Shown here in pieces: positions 34,333 through 44,027 of a stretch of 64,000 nt of DNA (position 1 is its first letter; each line of letters begins with the position of its first letter). A program made the position numbers and the translations under genes. The notes beneath the pieces were generated by a model. That model was not told the DNA's origin and did no database searches. It saw only the letters and a list, made by a program, of their open reading frames with translations. The DNA is from Pseudomonas sp. MMS21 TM103 (GTDB lineage Bacteria > Pseudomonadota > Gammaproteobacteria > Pseudomonadales > Pseudomonadaceae): assembly GCF_022132145.1 (NCBI RefSeq), contig NZ_JAJISP010000002.1, positions 744,001-808,000 of the forward strand, written 5' to 3'.

Positions 34333-35127
34333 TCAGATAAATTGCTTACGCAGGCGCTGCGAGATGATGTCGAGCACGCTGACCACCAGGATGATCACAA
34401 TCAGCAGGGCGCAGGTCTGAGCGAACTGGAAGCCGCGAATCGCCTCCCAGAGAATCACCCCAATGCCACCTGCTCCGACCATGCCGACCACCGTGGCCGA
34501 GCGCACGTTGGACTCGAAGCGGTACAAGGCATAGGAAATCCACAACGGCAGGACCTGCGGAATTACCCCGTAGATCACCTCCTGCAACGCGCTGGCACCG
34601 GTGGCGCGCACCCCTTCCACGGGACCGGGATCGATGGCCTCCACGGCTTCAGCGAACAGCTTGGCCAGCACCCCGGTGGTGCCGATAAATAGCGCCAGTA
34701 CCCCGGCGAACGGGCCGAGACCGACGGCCACTACGAAGAGCATGGCGAAAACCATTTCGTTGATCGAACGGCAGGCATCCATCACCCGCCGAATCGGCTG
34801 ATAGACCCACCAGGGCACGATGTTGTCGGAGCAGAGAATCCCTAAGGGTATGGCGCAGACAATCGCCAGCACTGTGCCCCACAGGGCAATCTGCACGGTG
34901 ACGATCATCTCCTTGAGGTACAGCTCCCAGTTGCTGAAATCAGGCGGAAAGAAGTCCGCGGCAAAAGTCGCCATGTTGCTGGAGTCGCGGATCAGGGCCA
35001 GCGGATTCATCTCCGCGCCTTGCCAGGACCAGGCCAGTACAGCGAAAAACAGCCCCCAGCCAATCAGCTGCGTCCAGGAACGCTTAGCGGTCAATTCAGG
35101 TCTGGAAGCGGTGGTCAAAGTGGTCAT
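34333..35127 (-). CDS. phnE: Phosphonate ABC transporter permease PhnE
   Basis: 264 residues with about five to six membrane segments. The permease-ATPase contact loop (EAA type) is [20 protein letters not shown] near 165. The segment [19 protein letters not shown] near 205 is characteristic of PhnE. It forms the inner-membrane channel for phosphonates with PhnC and PhnD. About 66 bases with a hairpin separate it from phnD. Confidence 0.93.
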   Translation of the reverse strand: MTTLTTASRPELTAKRSWTQLIGWGLFFAVLAWSWQGAEMNPLALIRDSSNMATFAADFFPPDFSNWELYLKEMIVTVQIALWGTVLAIVCAIPLGILCSDNIVPWWVYQPIRRVMDACRSINEMVFAMLFVVAVGLGPFAGVLALFIGTTGVLAKLFAEAVEAIDPGPVEGVRATGASALQEVIYGVIPQVLPLWISYALYRFESNVRSATVVGMVGAGGIGVILWEAIRGFQFAQTCALLIVIILVVSVLDIISQRLRKQFI

Positions 35128-35159
35128 AACGACTTCTCGATTGGTGCGGCATAAGCGAT

Positions 35160-35183
35160 CGGCTCACCCTCGCAGGTGAGCCG
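35160..35183. other. Intercistronic hairpin between phnD and phnE
   Basis: CGGCTCACC (35160-35168), loop CTCGCA, GGTGAGCCG (35175-35183) form a perfect 9-bp stem right after the phnD stop codon, with no T-run. Such hairpins often protect the mRNA of an abundant binding protein from 3' decay. Confidence 0.7.
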
Positions 35184-35193
35184 ACAACTGCAA

Positions 35194-36198
35194 TCAACCT
35201 GCGCTGTTTGGGTTCTTCCGGGAGATTTCCGCCAGGCGCTTTGCCAGCTTGGCCAACTCGGCATCCAGCGCCTTGAGCCGCGCCTGCTTGTCGCTGTCCG
35301 ACAACTTGTCGCTGTTGACCACTTCGGTGCGCTTCTTGAACAGATCAAGCTGACGGATCGGCAGCAGTTGATCGTCATCCGAGGACTTGAACTTGGCCCA
35401 TTGCAGGCTTTCCAGGACTTTCTGCTCAGCCGGTTTGTCGCCGTAAGTCATGAAGAACTCGCGCACTTTGTTCTTGCTGGCGTCGTCAAGGTTTTTGCGC
35501 CAGACCATCGGGTCAGACGGGATCAGTGGTGAAGTCCAGATCACCTTCAATTGCGCTGCCTTATCCGGCGCGGTGACCTGCAGTCGCTCCATGCCTTCGC
35601 TGTTGAAGGTACCGACATCGATCTGCTTGTTGGCCACCGACAAGGCATTGACCTCATGACTACCGTTGAGCGCACGCTTGAAGATCTTGTTGGCATCGAC
35701 ATTGTTCTGCGCGAACACGTAGTAGCCCGGTACTAGATAGCCTGAAGTGGAGTTCGGGTCGCCATTGGCGAAGGTCAGGTTCTTGGCATTCTTCAGCATG
35801 TCTTCGATCGAATTCAGCGGGCTATCCTGGTGCGCCACCATCAGACTGTAATAACCCTGGGCGCCATTGGCGGCGACGGTTTGAGCGAAAATCTCGCCAC
35901 CGGCGCGATCCACCGCCTCCATGGCCGCCTTATTGCCGTACCAGGCCACATCGACCTTGTCGAAACGCATGCCCTGGATGATGCCCGCGTAGTCGGGAGC
36001 GAAGAAGGCGTTGATCTTCAGGCCGGTCTGCGCGCCCATGTCCGCCAGAAAGGGGTCCCACGTAGTCTTGAGGTTTTGCGAGGACTCGGTGGAAATGATG
36101 CCGAAGTTGATTTCCTGCTCGGCGGCCTGGGCCAGGCCCAGGGTGGCGCTACTAAGCAGTATGGATGCAGCAAGAACACGACTGATGTGTTTGAACAT
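35194..36198 (-). CDS. phnD: Phosphonate ABC transporter substrate-binding protein PhnD
   Basis: 334 residues from the ATG at 36198 (MFKHISRVLAAS), with AGGAG eight bases upstream. A Sec signal ends near GLAQAAEQ, so the mature protein is periplasmic. The mature start EINFGIISTESSQNLKTTW and the segments FFAPDYAGIIQGMRF and GDPNSTSGYLVPGYYVF fit the PhnD ligand-binding fold. The C-terminus is Lys-rich and helical. It delivers phosphonates to PhnE. Confidence 0.94.
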   Translation of the reverse strand: MFKHISRVLAASILLSSATLGLAQAAEQEINFGIISTESSQNLKTTWDPFLADMGAQTGLKINAFFAPDYAGIIQGMRFDKVDVAWYGNKAAMEAVDRAGGEIFAQTVAANGAQGYYSLMVAHQDSPLNSIEDMLKNAKNLTFANGDPNSTSGYLVPGYYVFAQNNVDANKIFKRALNGSHEVNALSVANKQIDVGTFNSEGMERLQVTAPDKAAQLKVIWTSPLIPSDPMVWRKNLDDASKNKVREFFMTYGDKPAEQKVLESLQWAKFKSSDDDQLLPIRQLDLFKKRTEVVNSDKLSDSDKQARLKALDAELAKLAKRLAEISRKNPNSAG

Positions 36199-36241
36199 GC
36201 GGAGCACTCCTAATCACGGATTGGCTAATGGATAGAACGGT

Positions 36242-37078
36242 TCAGGCGCTGGCGAGGCTCAGCGGTGCTTGTTGCGCCCCCTGCCGGCGCGGCTTGTCAG
36301 CCGGCAGTGCATCGCCAGGCAACTCCGCGCCGTACAGGTCATTGAGAAAGCTCGGAATGAGGCCTGCGGTTGGCCCGTCGAAATTGATACGCCCGGCCTT
36401 CAGCGCCACCGCACGCTGGCAATAGCGCATGGCGTAGTCGACCTGATGCAAGGTGACCACCACGGTGGTGCCGTCTTCACGGTTGATATCGGCGAGTATC
36501 TGCATGACCTTGCGTGCCGACTCGGGGTCGAGAGACGCAATCGGTTCGTCAGCAAGAATCACCTCGGCGCGCTGGCACAACGCCCGAGCAATGGCCACAC
36601 GCTGCTGTTGGCCACCGGACAGCGTCGAAGCCCGCTGCAGGGCCAGGTCGGCCAGGCCAACCCGCGCCAGCGCCTGCATGGCGCGCTGCTTTTCTTCGGC
36701 ACTGAACAGGCCGAGAGTGCCTCGCCAGCGCGGCATGCGCCCGAGACAACCAAGCAGGACGTTTTGCACTACGCTTAAACGAGCAACCAGATTGAATTGT
36801 TGGAAGATGTAGCCAATATCAGAGCGCAGGCGCCGCACTTCTCCATTTAAGCGCCCTTGCGCCTGCACTTGACGACCAAGCACTTGGATACAGCTGCCAG
36901 CACTACGGTCGGCGCAGGCCAGCCCGGCCAGATGGCGCAGCAAAGTGGATTTTCCGGAACCCGACGCGCCAATCAGTGCAACCATTTCACCTGGCTGGAC
37001 GGACAAGGCAAGAGAGTAGAGCGCCTGCTTGCCGGCAAACGTTTTGTTTAGGCTCTCAACGCGGATCGCTGCGTTCAT
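36242..37078 (-). CDS. phnC: Phosphonate ABC transporter ATP-binding protein PhnC
   Basis: 278 residues from the ATG at 37078 ([12 protein letters not shown]), with AGAGG upstream; the frame extends 28 codons further without family residues. Walker [12 protein letters not shown] near 38, signature [12 protein letters not shown] near 155 and Walker [13 protein letters not shown] near 178 are present. It energises phosphonate uptake. As the first gene of phnCDEFGHIJKLMNP it lies about 100 bases downstream of a Pho box. Confidence 0.94.
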   Translation of the reverse strand: MNAAIRVESLNKTFAGKQALYSLALSVQPGEMVALIGASGSGKSTLLRHLAGLACADRSAGSCIQVLGRQVQAQGRLNGEVRRLRSDIGYIFQQFNLVARLSVVQNVLLGCLGRMPRWRGTLGLFSAEEKQRAMQALARVGLADLALQRASTLSGGQQQRVAIARALCQRAEVILADEPIASLDPESARKVMQILADINREDGTTVVVTLHQVDYAMRYCQRAVALKAGRINFDGPTAGLIPSFLNDLYGAELPGDALPADKPRRQGAQQAPLSLASA

Positions 37079-37171
37079 GGACTTGCCTCTTGTTAACGGT
37101 TTGACGGACCAGAGTCGCCGCCTGGTGTAGACCAAGCTAGGCAAACCCTGTGTCAGTCCCATTAACAGGCC

Positions 37172-37189
37172 ATGACACTTCAGTGACTG
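37172..37189 (-). promoter_or_regulatory. Pho box (PhoB binding site) upstream of phnC
   Basis: On the minus strand CAGTCAC-TGAA-GTGTCAT forms two 7-base half-sites with a 4-base spacer, matching the PhoB consensus CTGTCAT-N4-CTGTCAT with few mismatches. It lies about 95-110 bases before the phnC start and points toward it. Induction of phn operons under phosphate starvation by PhoB is established, so the site fits. Confidence 0.75.
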
Positions 37190-37448
37190 TTGTTCTATTT
37201 CTTATATCGGGTAAGTAAATGCCTATTTTTTGCCCAACAATTCGCATTTCTAACAACGGGTGCTGGCAATGAGCCTTCATCCAAAATACAGTTAGACATG
37301 AACTTGACGTCAAATATTTGTTTAAGTGCGCAAGTGTCTTGAGGAAATGGCGATTCCGAGTGAACAGCTAGTGCTAAAGACGGTCAAACCAGTGACAATC
37401 ACGTGGCTCACTGCCAGCATCGCTTCCCTGAACTAATCGGTTAAATGT
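37190..37448. other. AT-rich intergenic region between phnC and amrZ
   Basis: The region separates divergent genes. After the Pho box the sequence is AT-rich and must hold the amrZ promoter. No clear sigma motif or AmrZ autoregulatory site could be assigned by eye. Confidence 0.5.
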
Positions 37449-37775
37449 ATGCGCCCTATGAAACAGGCTATTTATTCCAGCCGCACGGCTGACAAATTCG
37501 TCGTTCGCTTGCCTGATGGTATGCGCGAGCGCATCGCTGATGTCGCGCGCAATCATCATCGCAGCATGAACTCGGAAATCATCGCCCGCCTTGAGCAGAG
37601 CATGCTTCAGGAAAGCAGTCTCGGCGATGAACTCAACGTAACCCTGGACAGTCCCGAACTGTCCTTGCACGAACGCGAGTTACTGCAGCGCTTCCGCCAG
37701 CTGTCACGTCGCCAGCAAAACGCCCTGGTGGCATTGATTGCCCATGACGCTGAAATAGCTGCCGAAGAAGCGTAA
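37449..37775 (+). CDS. amrZ: Alginate and motility regulator AmrZ (ribbon-helix-helix)
   Basis: 108 residues, the expected length. The N-terminus [20 protein letters not shown] and the following [17 protein letters not shown] are near-diagnostic for AmrZ; the Arc-like ribbon-helix-helix spans about residues 10-60. The C-terminal tetramerisation part ends [20 protein letters not shown], then [14 protein letters not shown]. In Pseudomonas AmrZ controls alginate, flagella and c-di-GMP genes, which may link it to the flagellar genes at the window start. It is monocistronic, with a terminator directly after it. Confidence 0.94.
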   Translation: MRPMKQAIYSSRTADKFVVRLPDGMRERIADVARNHHRSMNSEIIARLEQSMLQESSLGDELNVTLDSPELSLHERELLQRFRQLSRRQQNALVALIAHDAEIAAEEA

Positions 37776-37787
37776 GTTGCGACGATA

Positions 37788-37814
37788 AAAACCGGCTCCC
37801 GAACCGGTTTTTTT
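37788..37814 (+). terminator. Rho-independent terminator after amrZ
   Basis: AAAACCGG, loop CTCCCGAA, CCGGTTTT followed by more T. It starts 13 bases past the amrZ stop codon. Confidence 0.85.
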
Positions 37815-37821
37815 GTTCGCC

Positions 37822-37856
37822 AAAGAAAAGCCGCCCTGAACAGGCGGCTTTTCTTT
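37822..37856. terminator. Bidirectional terminator between amrZ and oadB
   Basis: A perfect 14-bp stem AAAGAAAAGCCGCC (37822-37835), loop CTGAACA, GGCGGCTTTTCTTT. It lies 28 bases past the oadB stop codon and serves the leftward oad operon as well as readthrough from amrZ. Confidence 0.88.
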
Positions 37857-37883
37857 GTCTACAGCACCTAAAGGCCCTTGTCG

Positions 37884-39020
37884 CTATCCAACAAAGTTGA
37901 GCAGCACACCGGCCGCCACTGCCGAGCCAATCACCCCGGCCACGTTCGGGCCCATGGCATGCATCAGCAGGAAGTTCTGCGGATTGGCTTCCAGGCCGAC
38001 CTTGTTCGATACCCGCGCGGCCATCGGCACCGCCGACACCCCGGCCGAACCGATCAAGGGGTTGACCTTGTGCTTACTGAACACATTCATCAGCCTGGCC
38101 ATCAACACCCCCGACGCCGTTCCGGCACAGAAGGCCATCATACCCAGCAGCAGAATCGCCAGGGTCTTGATCTGCAGGAAGGCTTCGGCCGACAGCTTGG
38201 ACCCCACGGTCAGACCGAGGAAGATGGTGACTATGTTGATCAGCGCGTTACGCGAGGTATCGGCCAGACGCTCGACCACACCGGCTTCGCGCAGAAGGTT
38301 GCCAAGGGCGAACATACCCACCAGCGGCGCCGCATCTGGCAGCAGCAAGCCGACCAGCAGACACAGCACCAACGGGAAGATGATCTTCTCGGTCTGCCCG
38401 ACCGGACGCAATTGCTCCATGACGATGGCGCGCTCGGCCTTGGTGGTCAGCGCCCGCATGATCGGCGGTTGAATCAAGGGGACCAGCGCCATATAAGCAT
38501 AGGCCGCCACGGCAATCGGCCCGAGCAGATGCGGCGCCAGCTTGGAGGTGACGAAGATCGAGGTCGGACCGTCCGCGCCGCCAATGATGGCGATCGAGGC
38601 CGCTTCCTTGAGGGTGAACTCCAGCCCCGGAATACCCAGGGAGGCCAGGGCCAGGGCGCCAAGCAGGGTACCGAAGATACCGAACTGCGCCGCTGCACCC
38701 AACAGCAGGGTCTTGGGATTGGCCAGCATCGGCCCGAAGTCGGTCATCGACCCGACACCCATGAAAATCAGCAGCGGAAACACGCTGGTGGGCAGGCCGA
38801 CCTCATAGATCATGTGCAGGAAGCCGGCGCCTTCGCCCATGTTGGCAACGGGAATGTTCGACAACAGGCCACCGAAGCCGATCGGGATCAACAGCAGCGG
38901 CTCGAAACCTTTCTTGATCGCCAGGTAGATCAGCAGCAGGCAGATCGCGATCATGAAAACCTGACCCGGCTCTACATGATAGAGACCCGTGCTCTGCCAC
39001 AGCTTGAGGAGCTTATCCAT
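37884..39020 (-). CDS. oadB: Sodium-pumping oxaloacetate decarboxylase beta subunit OadB
   Basis: 378 residues with nine or more hydrophobic segments. Family motifs include [20 protein letters not shown] (near 170) with the Na+-coupling Asp, and [19 protein letters not shown] near 320. The subunit decarboxylates carboxybiotin and exports sodium. It is the last gene of oadG-oadA-oadB, only 10 bases after oadA. Confidence 0.93.
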   Translation of the reverse strand: MDKLLKLWQSTGLYHVEPGQVFMIAICLLLIYLAIKKGFEPLLLIPIGFGGLLSNIPVANMGEGAGFLHMIYEVGLPTSVFPLLIFMGVGSMTDFGPMLANPKTLLLGAAAQFGIFGTLLGALALASLGIPGLEFTLKEAASIAIIGGADGPTSIFVTSKLAPHLLGPIAVAAYAYMALVPLIQPPIMRALTTKAERAIVMEQLRPVGQTEKIIFPLVLCLLVGLLLPDAAPLVGMFALGNLLREAGVVERLADTSRNALINIVTIFLGLTVGSKLSAEAFLQIKTLAILLLGMMAFCAGTASGVLMARLMNVFSKHKVNPLIGSAGVSAVPMAARVSNKVGLEANPQNFLLMHAMGPNVAGVIGSAVAAGVLLNFVG

Positions 39021-39030
39021 GATCCGCCCC

Positions 39031-40812
39031 TTAGCCGATGGTCAGCAGGCTGTCGCCCACCGCCACTGCATCGCCGACCTTGATGTTGACTGCACCGATG
39101 ACGCCCGCCTTGAACGCGCGAATCTCGGTTTCCATCTTCATCGCTTCGAGGATGATCAGCAGTTGGCCGTCCTCGACTGACTGCCCAGGCTGCACCAGCA
39201 CCTTGAAGATGTTGCCGGCCAGCGGGGCGTTCTGCGGTTCGCCAGCACCCACCGGCGCCGCCGCGACAGCAGGCGCAGCACCGGCTGCGGCGCCACCGAG
39301 CGGCTTGAGGCCTTCGATGTTGCCACCCTCGTTAACCTGCACCACGAAGGACTTGCCGTTGACTTCAACGGTGTAGACCTCGGGCTTGCCGGCTTCACGC
39401 GCTGGCAGCTCGTTGCCGCTCGGCGCCGGCTCGAAGGCCGCCGGGTTGCCACGGTTCTCCAGGAACTTCAGGCCGATCTGCGGGAACAGCGCATAGGTCA
39501 GTACGTCGTCGATTTCATCTTTGGCCAGCTTAATGCCCTTCTCCTGGGCGATACCCTTGAGCTCGGCGGTCAGCTTGTCCATCTCGGCATCCAGCAGATC
39601 CGCTGGGCGACAGGTGATGGCTTCGGCGCCATCCAGCACCCGTGCCTGCAGCTCCTTATTGAAGGGGGCCGGCGCTGCGCCGTACTCGCCCTTCAGCACA
39701 CCGGCGGTTTCCTTGGTGATCGACTTATAGCGCTCACCGGTCAATACGTTGATCACCGCCTGGGTGCCGACGATCTGCGAGGTCGGCGTCACCAGCGGGA
39801 TAAAGCCCAGATCCTCGCGCACTCGCGGAATCTCGGCCAGCACTTCGTCGAACTTGTCCTGGGCGCCCTGCTCTTTCAGCTGGCCTTCCATATTTGTCAG
39901 CATGCCGCCCGGCACCTGGGCCACCAGGATGCGCGAATCCACACCCTTGAGGGTGCCTTCGAACTTGGCGTACTTCTTCCGCACTTCGCGGAAGTAGGCG
40001 GCGATTTCTTCGAGCAGCAACAGATCCAGGCCGGTATCGCGCTCGGAACCCTGGAAGATCGCCACCACCGACTCGGTCGGCGAATGGCCGTAGGTCATCG
40101 AGAGCGAGGAAATCGCAGTGTCGACGTTGTCGATACCGGCCTCCACCGCCTTGACGATGGCCGCGGTCGACAGACCGGCCGTGGCATGGCATTGCATGTG
40201 AATAGGGATCGACAGGCTGGCCTTAAGGCGCGTCACCAGCTCGAAGGCGATGTACGGATTGAGGATGCCGGCCATGTCCTTGATCGCGATCGAATCGGCG
40301 CCCATGTCCTCGATCTGCTTCGCCAGGTCGACCCACATGTCCAGGGTGTGCACCGGACTGGTAGTGTAGGAAATGGTGCCCTGGGCATGCTTGCCCTGCT
40401 CCTTGACCGCCCGCAGCGCGGTCTGCAGGTTGCGCGGATCGTTCATCGCGTCGAACACGCGGAACACATCGACGCCATTGATGGCCGCACGCTCGACGAA
40501 CTTCTCCACGACGTCATCGGCGTAGTGCCGATAGCCGAGCAGGTTCTGACCACGCAGGAGCATCTGCTGGCGGGTATTGGGCATCGCCTGCTTCAGCGCG
40601 CGGATGCGCTCCCAGGGGTCTTCGCCCAGGTAACGGATGCAGGAATCGAAAGTCGCGCCGCCCCAGGACTCCACCGACCAGAAGCCAACCTGATCGAGTT
40701 TGGGCGCGATCGGCAACATGTCTTCGAGGCGTACACGCGTCGCCAGAATCGACTGGTGAGCATCGCGCAGCACCACATCGGTAATTCCGAGTGCTTGTTT
40801 AACGGCAGTCAT
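39031..40812 (-). CDS. oadA: Oxaloacetate decarboxylase alpha subunit OadA (biotinylated)
   Basis: 593 residues from the ATG at 40812 ([12 protein letters not shown]), with GGAG upstream; the frame extends 29 codons further. The carboxyltransferase domain (about 1-290) has [15 protein letters not shown] and [14 protein letters not shown]. The C-terminal biotinyl domain carries EAMKMETE with the biotin-accepting Lys at about 559, following an Ala/Pro-rich linker near 500-525. It transfers carboxyl from oxaloacetate to biotin. Some pseudomonads also use related subunits for pyruvate carboxylation, but the adjacent oadB and oadG favour the membrane pump. Confidence 0.93.
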   Translation of the reverse strand: MTAVKQALGITDVVLRDAHQSILATRVRLEDMLPIAPKLDQVGFWSVESWGGATFDSCIRYLGEDPWERIRALKQAMPNTRQQMLLRGQNLLGYRHYADDVVEKFVERAAINGVDVFRVFDAMNDPRNLQTALRAVKEQGKHAQGTISYTTSPVHTLDMWVDLAKQIEDMGADSIAIKDMAGILNPYIAFELVTRLKASLSIPIHMQCHATAGLSTAAIVKAVEAGIDNVDTAISSLSMTYGHSPTESVVAIFQGSERDTGLDLLLLEEIAAYFREVRKKYAKFEGTLKGVDSRILVAQVPGGMLTNMEGQLKEQGAQDKFDEVLAEIPRVREDLGFIPLVTPTSQIVGTQAVINVLTGERYKSITKETAGVLKGEYGAAPAPFNKELQARVLDGAEAITCRPADLLDAEMDKLTAELKGIAQEKGIKLAKDEIDDVLTYALFPQIGLKFLENRGNPAAFEPAPSGNELPAREAGKPEVYTVEVNGKSFVVQVNEGGNIEGLKPLGGAAAGAAPAVAAAPVGAGEPQNAPLAGNIFKVLVQPGQSVEDGQLLIILEAMKMETEIRAFKAGVIGAVNIKVGDAVAVGDSLLTIG

Positions 40813-40837
40813 ACAGGTGCTCCCTTTCGAACCTGAC

Positions 40838-41089
40838 TCAACCGCGGCGAGCGCGGTGCTGATTGATAGCGGATTGAATAGCGGCAAGTACATCGCCATC
40901 CGGCTGCTGGATAGCGGACTTGGCGGTCGAGTGTGCGGCCGCGGGCACTGGCGTGTGGGGGGCGAACAGCTCGATCAGACGCGACATCACGCGGATCGCC
41001 ACTACCAACATAATCAGGAAGAGGAATACAAAACCCAGGCCGAACAGCATGAGCTCGACACCCTCGAGCAGGAGTTGACTGGAGGCCAT
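40838..41089 (-). CDS. oadG: Oxaloacetate decarboxylase gamma subunit OadG
   Basis: 83 residues from the ATG at 41089, with AAGGAG six bases upstream; the frame runs 54 codons further without a supporting site. One membrane segment ([20 protein letters not shown], about 12-31) is followed by a hydrophilic tail rich in Ala and Pro, the standard OadG plan. OadG anchors the alpha subunit to OadB and aids zinc binding. It is first in the operon. Confidence 0.9.
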   Translation of the reverse strand: MASSQLLLEGVELMLFGLGFVFLFLIMLVVAIRVMSRLIELFAPHTPVPAAAHSTAKSAIQQPDGDVLAAIQSAINQHRARRG

Positions 41090-41276
41090 CTTGACTCCTT
41101 TTTGCCAGCAGCACTGAGCTGCATTCAGAATTGAGAGAAGCGCCCGAGGAATGCCCCGGGCAAAGCTGGCGCACCTTAGCTTGAAACAGTCGTTTGAAGC
41201 AAACCCCAGACTGCATTTGGCGACAAATACGGACAAAAAAGCGCCATACATTCACCCAATAAATAAGCGCCCCCTG

Positions 41277-42719
41277 CTAAAGCAGAAACACAGTGGCCAG
41301 CCCGAGGAAGATGAAGAAGCCGCCACTATCGGTCACAGCAGTAATCATCACGCTGGCCCCCATCGCCGGGTCGCGCCCCACACGCACCAGGGTCATGGGA
41401 ATCAGCACCCCCATCAATGCCGCTAGCAGCAGGTTCAAGGTCATGGCCCCGGTCATCACCACACCCAGCGACCAGCTGTCGTACAGCATATAAGCCACCA
41501 CACCAATCACCCCACCCCAGACCAGGCCATTGATCAAGGCGACGCTCAACTCCTTGCGAATAAGCCGCGCGGTATTACCGGTACTGACTTGGTCCAGCGC
41601 CATGGCGCGGACGATCATGGTAATGGTCTGATTGCCCGAGTTACCGCCGATACCGGCAACGATCGGCATCAAGGCGGCCAACGCCACCAGCTTCTCGATG
41701 GAACCCTCGAACAGGCCGATGACCCGGGAGGCAATGAACGCCGTAATCAGGTTGAGGGCCAGCCAGGCCCAACGGTTGCGCAGCGACTTCCAGACTGAGG
41801 CGAAGATGTCCTCCTCCTCGCGCAGACCCGCCATGTTCAGTACTTCGCTTTCGCTTTCTTCGCGAATCAGATCGACCATCTGGTCGATGGTCAGACGACC
41901 AATCAGCTTGCCGTTCTTGTCGACCACCGGCGTTGAGATCAGGTCGTAACGCTCGAACGCCTGAGCGGCATCGTAGGCATCTTCATCGGGATGAAAACTC
42001 ACTGGATCGGTCGCCATCACCTCACTGACCAGCTTGTCCGGGTCGTTGACCAGCAAGCGTTTGACTGGCAACACACCCTTGAGCACGCCGTCGTAATCGA
42101 CCACGAACAACTTGTCGGTATGTCCCGGCAGCTCTTTCAGCCGCCGCAGGTAACGCAACACCACCTCCAGGCTGACATCTTCGCGGATGGTGACCATCTC
42201 GAAGTCCATCAGCGCGCCAACCTGCTCCTCCTCATAGGACAACGCCGAACGAACCCGCTCACGCTGCTGCGCATCGAGGGTTTCCATCAACTCATGCACG
42301 ACATCGCGCGGCAGTTCGGAGGCCAAATCTGCCAGCTCGTCGGCATCCATCTCCTTGGCCGCCGCAAGGATCTCGTGGTCATCCATGTCGGCGAGCAGCG
42401 TTTCGCGCACCGCATCGGATACTTCGAGGAGGATATCGCCGTCGCGCTCGACCTTGACCAGTTGCCAGACGGTCAGACGGTCGTCCAATGGCAGTGCTTC
42501 GAGGATATGGGCGACGTCGGCGGAGTGCAGTTCATCAAGCTTGCACTGCAACTCAGCCAGGTTTTGCCGGTGCACCAGGTTTTCCACCCGGTCATGATGC
42601 GGGCCTTCCTGACGATGCGTCAGGTCTTCGACCAGCTTATGCCGATGCAGCAACTCAACCACCTGGGCAAGGCGGTCCTGCAGGCTTTCTTGCGGCTTCT
42701 TGGCTTCTACTTCAGTCAT
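41277..42719 (-). CDS. mgtE: Magnesium transporter MgtE
   Basis: 480 residues from the ATG at 42719 (MTEVEAKKPQES), with GGAG upstream. The cytoplasmic N domain with helical repeats (about 30-165) is followed by two CBS domains (about 170-290; LVSEVMATDPVSFHPDED, ISTPVVDKNGKLIGRLTID). The C-terminal membrane part (about 320-480) has IVAGIGGNSGNQTITMIVR, the family's pore motif. MgtE is a Mg2+-gated Mg2+ channel. It stands upstream of oadG on the same strand, separated by about 190 bases. Confidence 0.93.
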   Translation of the reverse strand: MTEVEAKKPQESLQDRLAQVVELLHRHKLVEDLTHRQEGPHHDRVENLVHRQNLAELQCKLDELHSADVAHILEALPLDDRLTVWQLVKVERDGDILLEVSDAVRETLLADMDDHEILAAAKEMDADELADLASELPRDVVHELMETLDAQQRERVRSALSYEEEQVGALMDFEMVTIREDVSLEVVLRYLRRLKELPGHTDKLFVVDYDGVLKGVLPVKRLLVNDPDKLVSEVMATDPVSFHPDEDAYDAAQAFERYDLISTPVVDKNGKLIGRLTIDQMVDLIREESESEVLNMAGLREEEDIFASVWKSLRNRWAWLALNLITAFIASRVIGLFEGSIEKLVALAALMPIVAGIGGNSGNQTITMIVRAMALDQVSTGNTARLIRKELSVALINGLVWGGVIGVVAYMLYDSWSLGVVMTGAMTLNLLLAALMGVLIPMTLVRVGRDPAMGASVMITAVTDSGGFFIFLGLATVFLL

Positions 42720-43042
42720 GGCACGCTCCACCCCCAGCGGCGGCGCGCGCCAAAGAGGGTCAATCAATCAGTTCGCGATTGCACAATCGAGATTCAGAGT
42801 AACTACTGGGTAAGTCCATGGTGGTGGTCCACAAGCCCCGGCGGGGCTGACGGGCAAAATGATAACACCGCTCGGCGGCATTGCACGCTACAAAAAGCAG
42901 GCCCGAACAAGCCTTTACAGCGCAAACTTCAGCGCTTTCAAGAACCCGTAGCTACGACGCCGGAGACACCGTTCAAGGCACCACTGGCAAAGCCGATCTG
43001 ATCAACTAGGCTTGCCAAACGACCGTCAAGGAGGACGTCACG
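42720..43042. other. Intergenic region between mgtE and the DUF4124-like gene
   Basis: 323 bases between divergent genes. It contains a short hairpin AGCCCC-GGC-GGGGCT (42834-42848) but no supportable gene and no recognised magnesium riboswitch. The rest shows no structure I can name. Confidence 0.45.
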
Positions 43043-43534
43043 ATGCATGGACTGCACCGCGCAGCTTTCTGCGCCATCCTGTTATGCCCACCACCCCTGC
43101 TGGCCTCGACCGTTTTCCGCTGCGAAGACGCCAACGGCCATGTCACCTTCACCCTGCAAGGCTGCCCTGCCGAACACACGCTATATCTGCAGAATGCCTA
43201 CAACGCCACACCAGGCAGCGGCAAACCCATTCCACTGGCCAAATCAACCGAACCATCACGCAGCAAGGTCGCGAAAAAGACCAGTGCGCTGGTAGTGATT
43301 GGTGAGCAGCAGGATGGTTGCGGCAACCTGGTTACCGGTAGCGAGCGCCGCACAGCCATCATCAAACAGCAGATACGCAGCGGCATGAACCGCAGCGACG
43401 TGGAAAGCAGCCTGGGCACACCGGACAGAGTCAGCAGCCAGAACGGCCAGACGCGCTATCACTACCGCGACCAGCAGGGCAACAGCCGCCAGGTCAGCTT
43501 CGATGAATCCGGCTGCGTGAAAGGCAAGCGTTAA
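43043..43534 (+). CDS. Exported DUF4124-like protein with a C-terminal BamE/SmpA-like segment
   Basis: 163 residues from the ATG at 43043, with AAGGAGG about 12 bases upstream. A short signal peptide (LHRAAFCAILLCPPPLLAS) leads to a DUF4124-type start STVFRCEDANGHVTFTLQGC (about 22-41). The second half resembles SmpA/BamE-like repeats: IKQQIRSGMNRSDVESSLG and TPDRVSSQNGQTRYHY. Six or so cysteines could form disulfides in the periplasm. Function unknown. Confidence 0.75.
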   Translation: MHGLHRAAFCAILLCPPPLLASTVFRCEDANGHVTFTLQGCPAEHTLYLQNAYNATPGSGKPIPLAKSTEPSRSKVAKKTSALVVIGEQQDGCGNLVTGSERRTAIIKQQIRSGMNRSDVESSLGTPDRVSSQNGQTRYHYRDQQGNSRQVSFDESGCVKGKR

Positions 43535-43662
43535 GGTCCTGCCGGATGCCCACGATAAACCAGCGACTGAATGCGCCGGCACCAACCTCGACTTCGGCTG
43601 ACAAGCGAGCCGCAGCAAGACCGGGCCAGCAGGACACTGGACAATAACGGCAGACAAAGAAA

Positions 43663-43688
43663 AAGGGCCTGCATCGCTGCAGGCCCTT
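43663..43688. terminator. Terminator beyond tRNA-Arg(ACG)
   Basis: AAGGGCCTGCA, loop TCGC, TGCAGGCCCTT: an 11-bp perfect stem. On the minus strand it is followed by TTTCTTTG, so it can end tRNA transcription, and it also faces the rightward DUF4124-like gene. Confidence 0.82.
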
Positions 43689-43694
43689 CTATGT

Positions 43695-43771
43695 TGGTGC
43701 ACTCAGGAGGATTCGAACCTCCGACCGCTCGGTTCGTAGCCGAGTACTCTATCCAGCTGAGCTATGAGTGC
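43695..43771 (-). tRNA. tRNA-Arg (anticodon ACG), copy 2
   Basis: 77 nt on the minus strand. The acceptor GCACTCA pairs with TGAGTGC, the anticodon loop is CTACGAA (ACG), the T arm holds GGTTCGAATCC, and CCA is encoded. It is identical over its full length to the copy at 43843-43919. Confidence 0.96.
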
Positions 43772-43842
43772 AAATGGCGCTTTTTAACCAGATCACCGCT
43801 GGCTTGAACTACGACCCGCATCGCTGCCAGTCATCTTCAATA

Positions 43843-43919
43843 TGGTGCACTCAGGAGGATTCGAACCTCCGACCGCTCGGTTCGTAGCCGAGTACTCTAT
43901 CCAGCTGAGCTATGAGTGC
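43843..43919 (-). tRNA. tRNA-Arg (anticodon ACG), copy 1
   Basis: 77 nt, identical to the downstream copy. Same cloverleaf with anticodon ACG and encoded CCA. About 71 bases separate the two, so they probably come from one precursor transcript with tRNA-Ser. Confidence 0.96.
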
Positions 43920-44027
43920 ACTGTACGGGCGCATTATAGGGATTCAAATTTTTCAATCAAGCTTAAATCAGATTAATTTCAACAACTTACTGATAAAGCA
44001 GACTCTACACCCTATAACACTAAATAA

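Noticed and set aside
42834..42848. Magnesium riboswitch before mgtE
   Set aside because: Only a short 6-bp hairpin is visible, pointing nowhere in particular; nothing resembling an M-box core was recognised.
43695..43919. tRNA-Arg direct repeats as attachment sites of an integrated element
   Set aside because: Only about 70 bases separate them, with no integrase or cargo; they are simply two tRNA copies.
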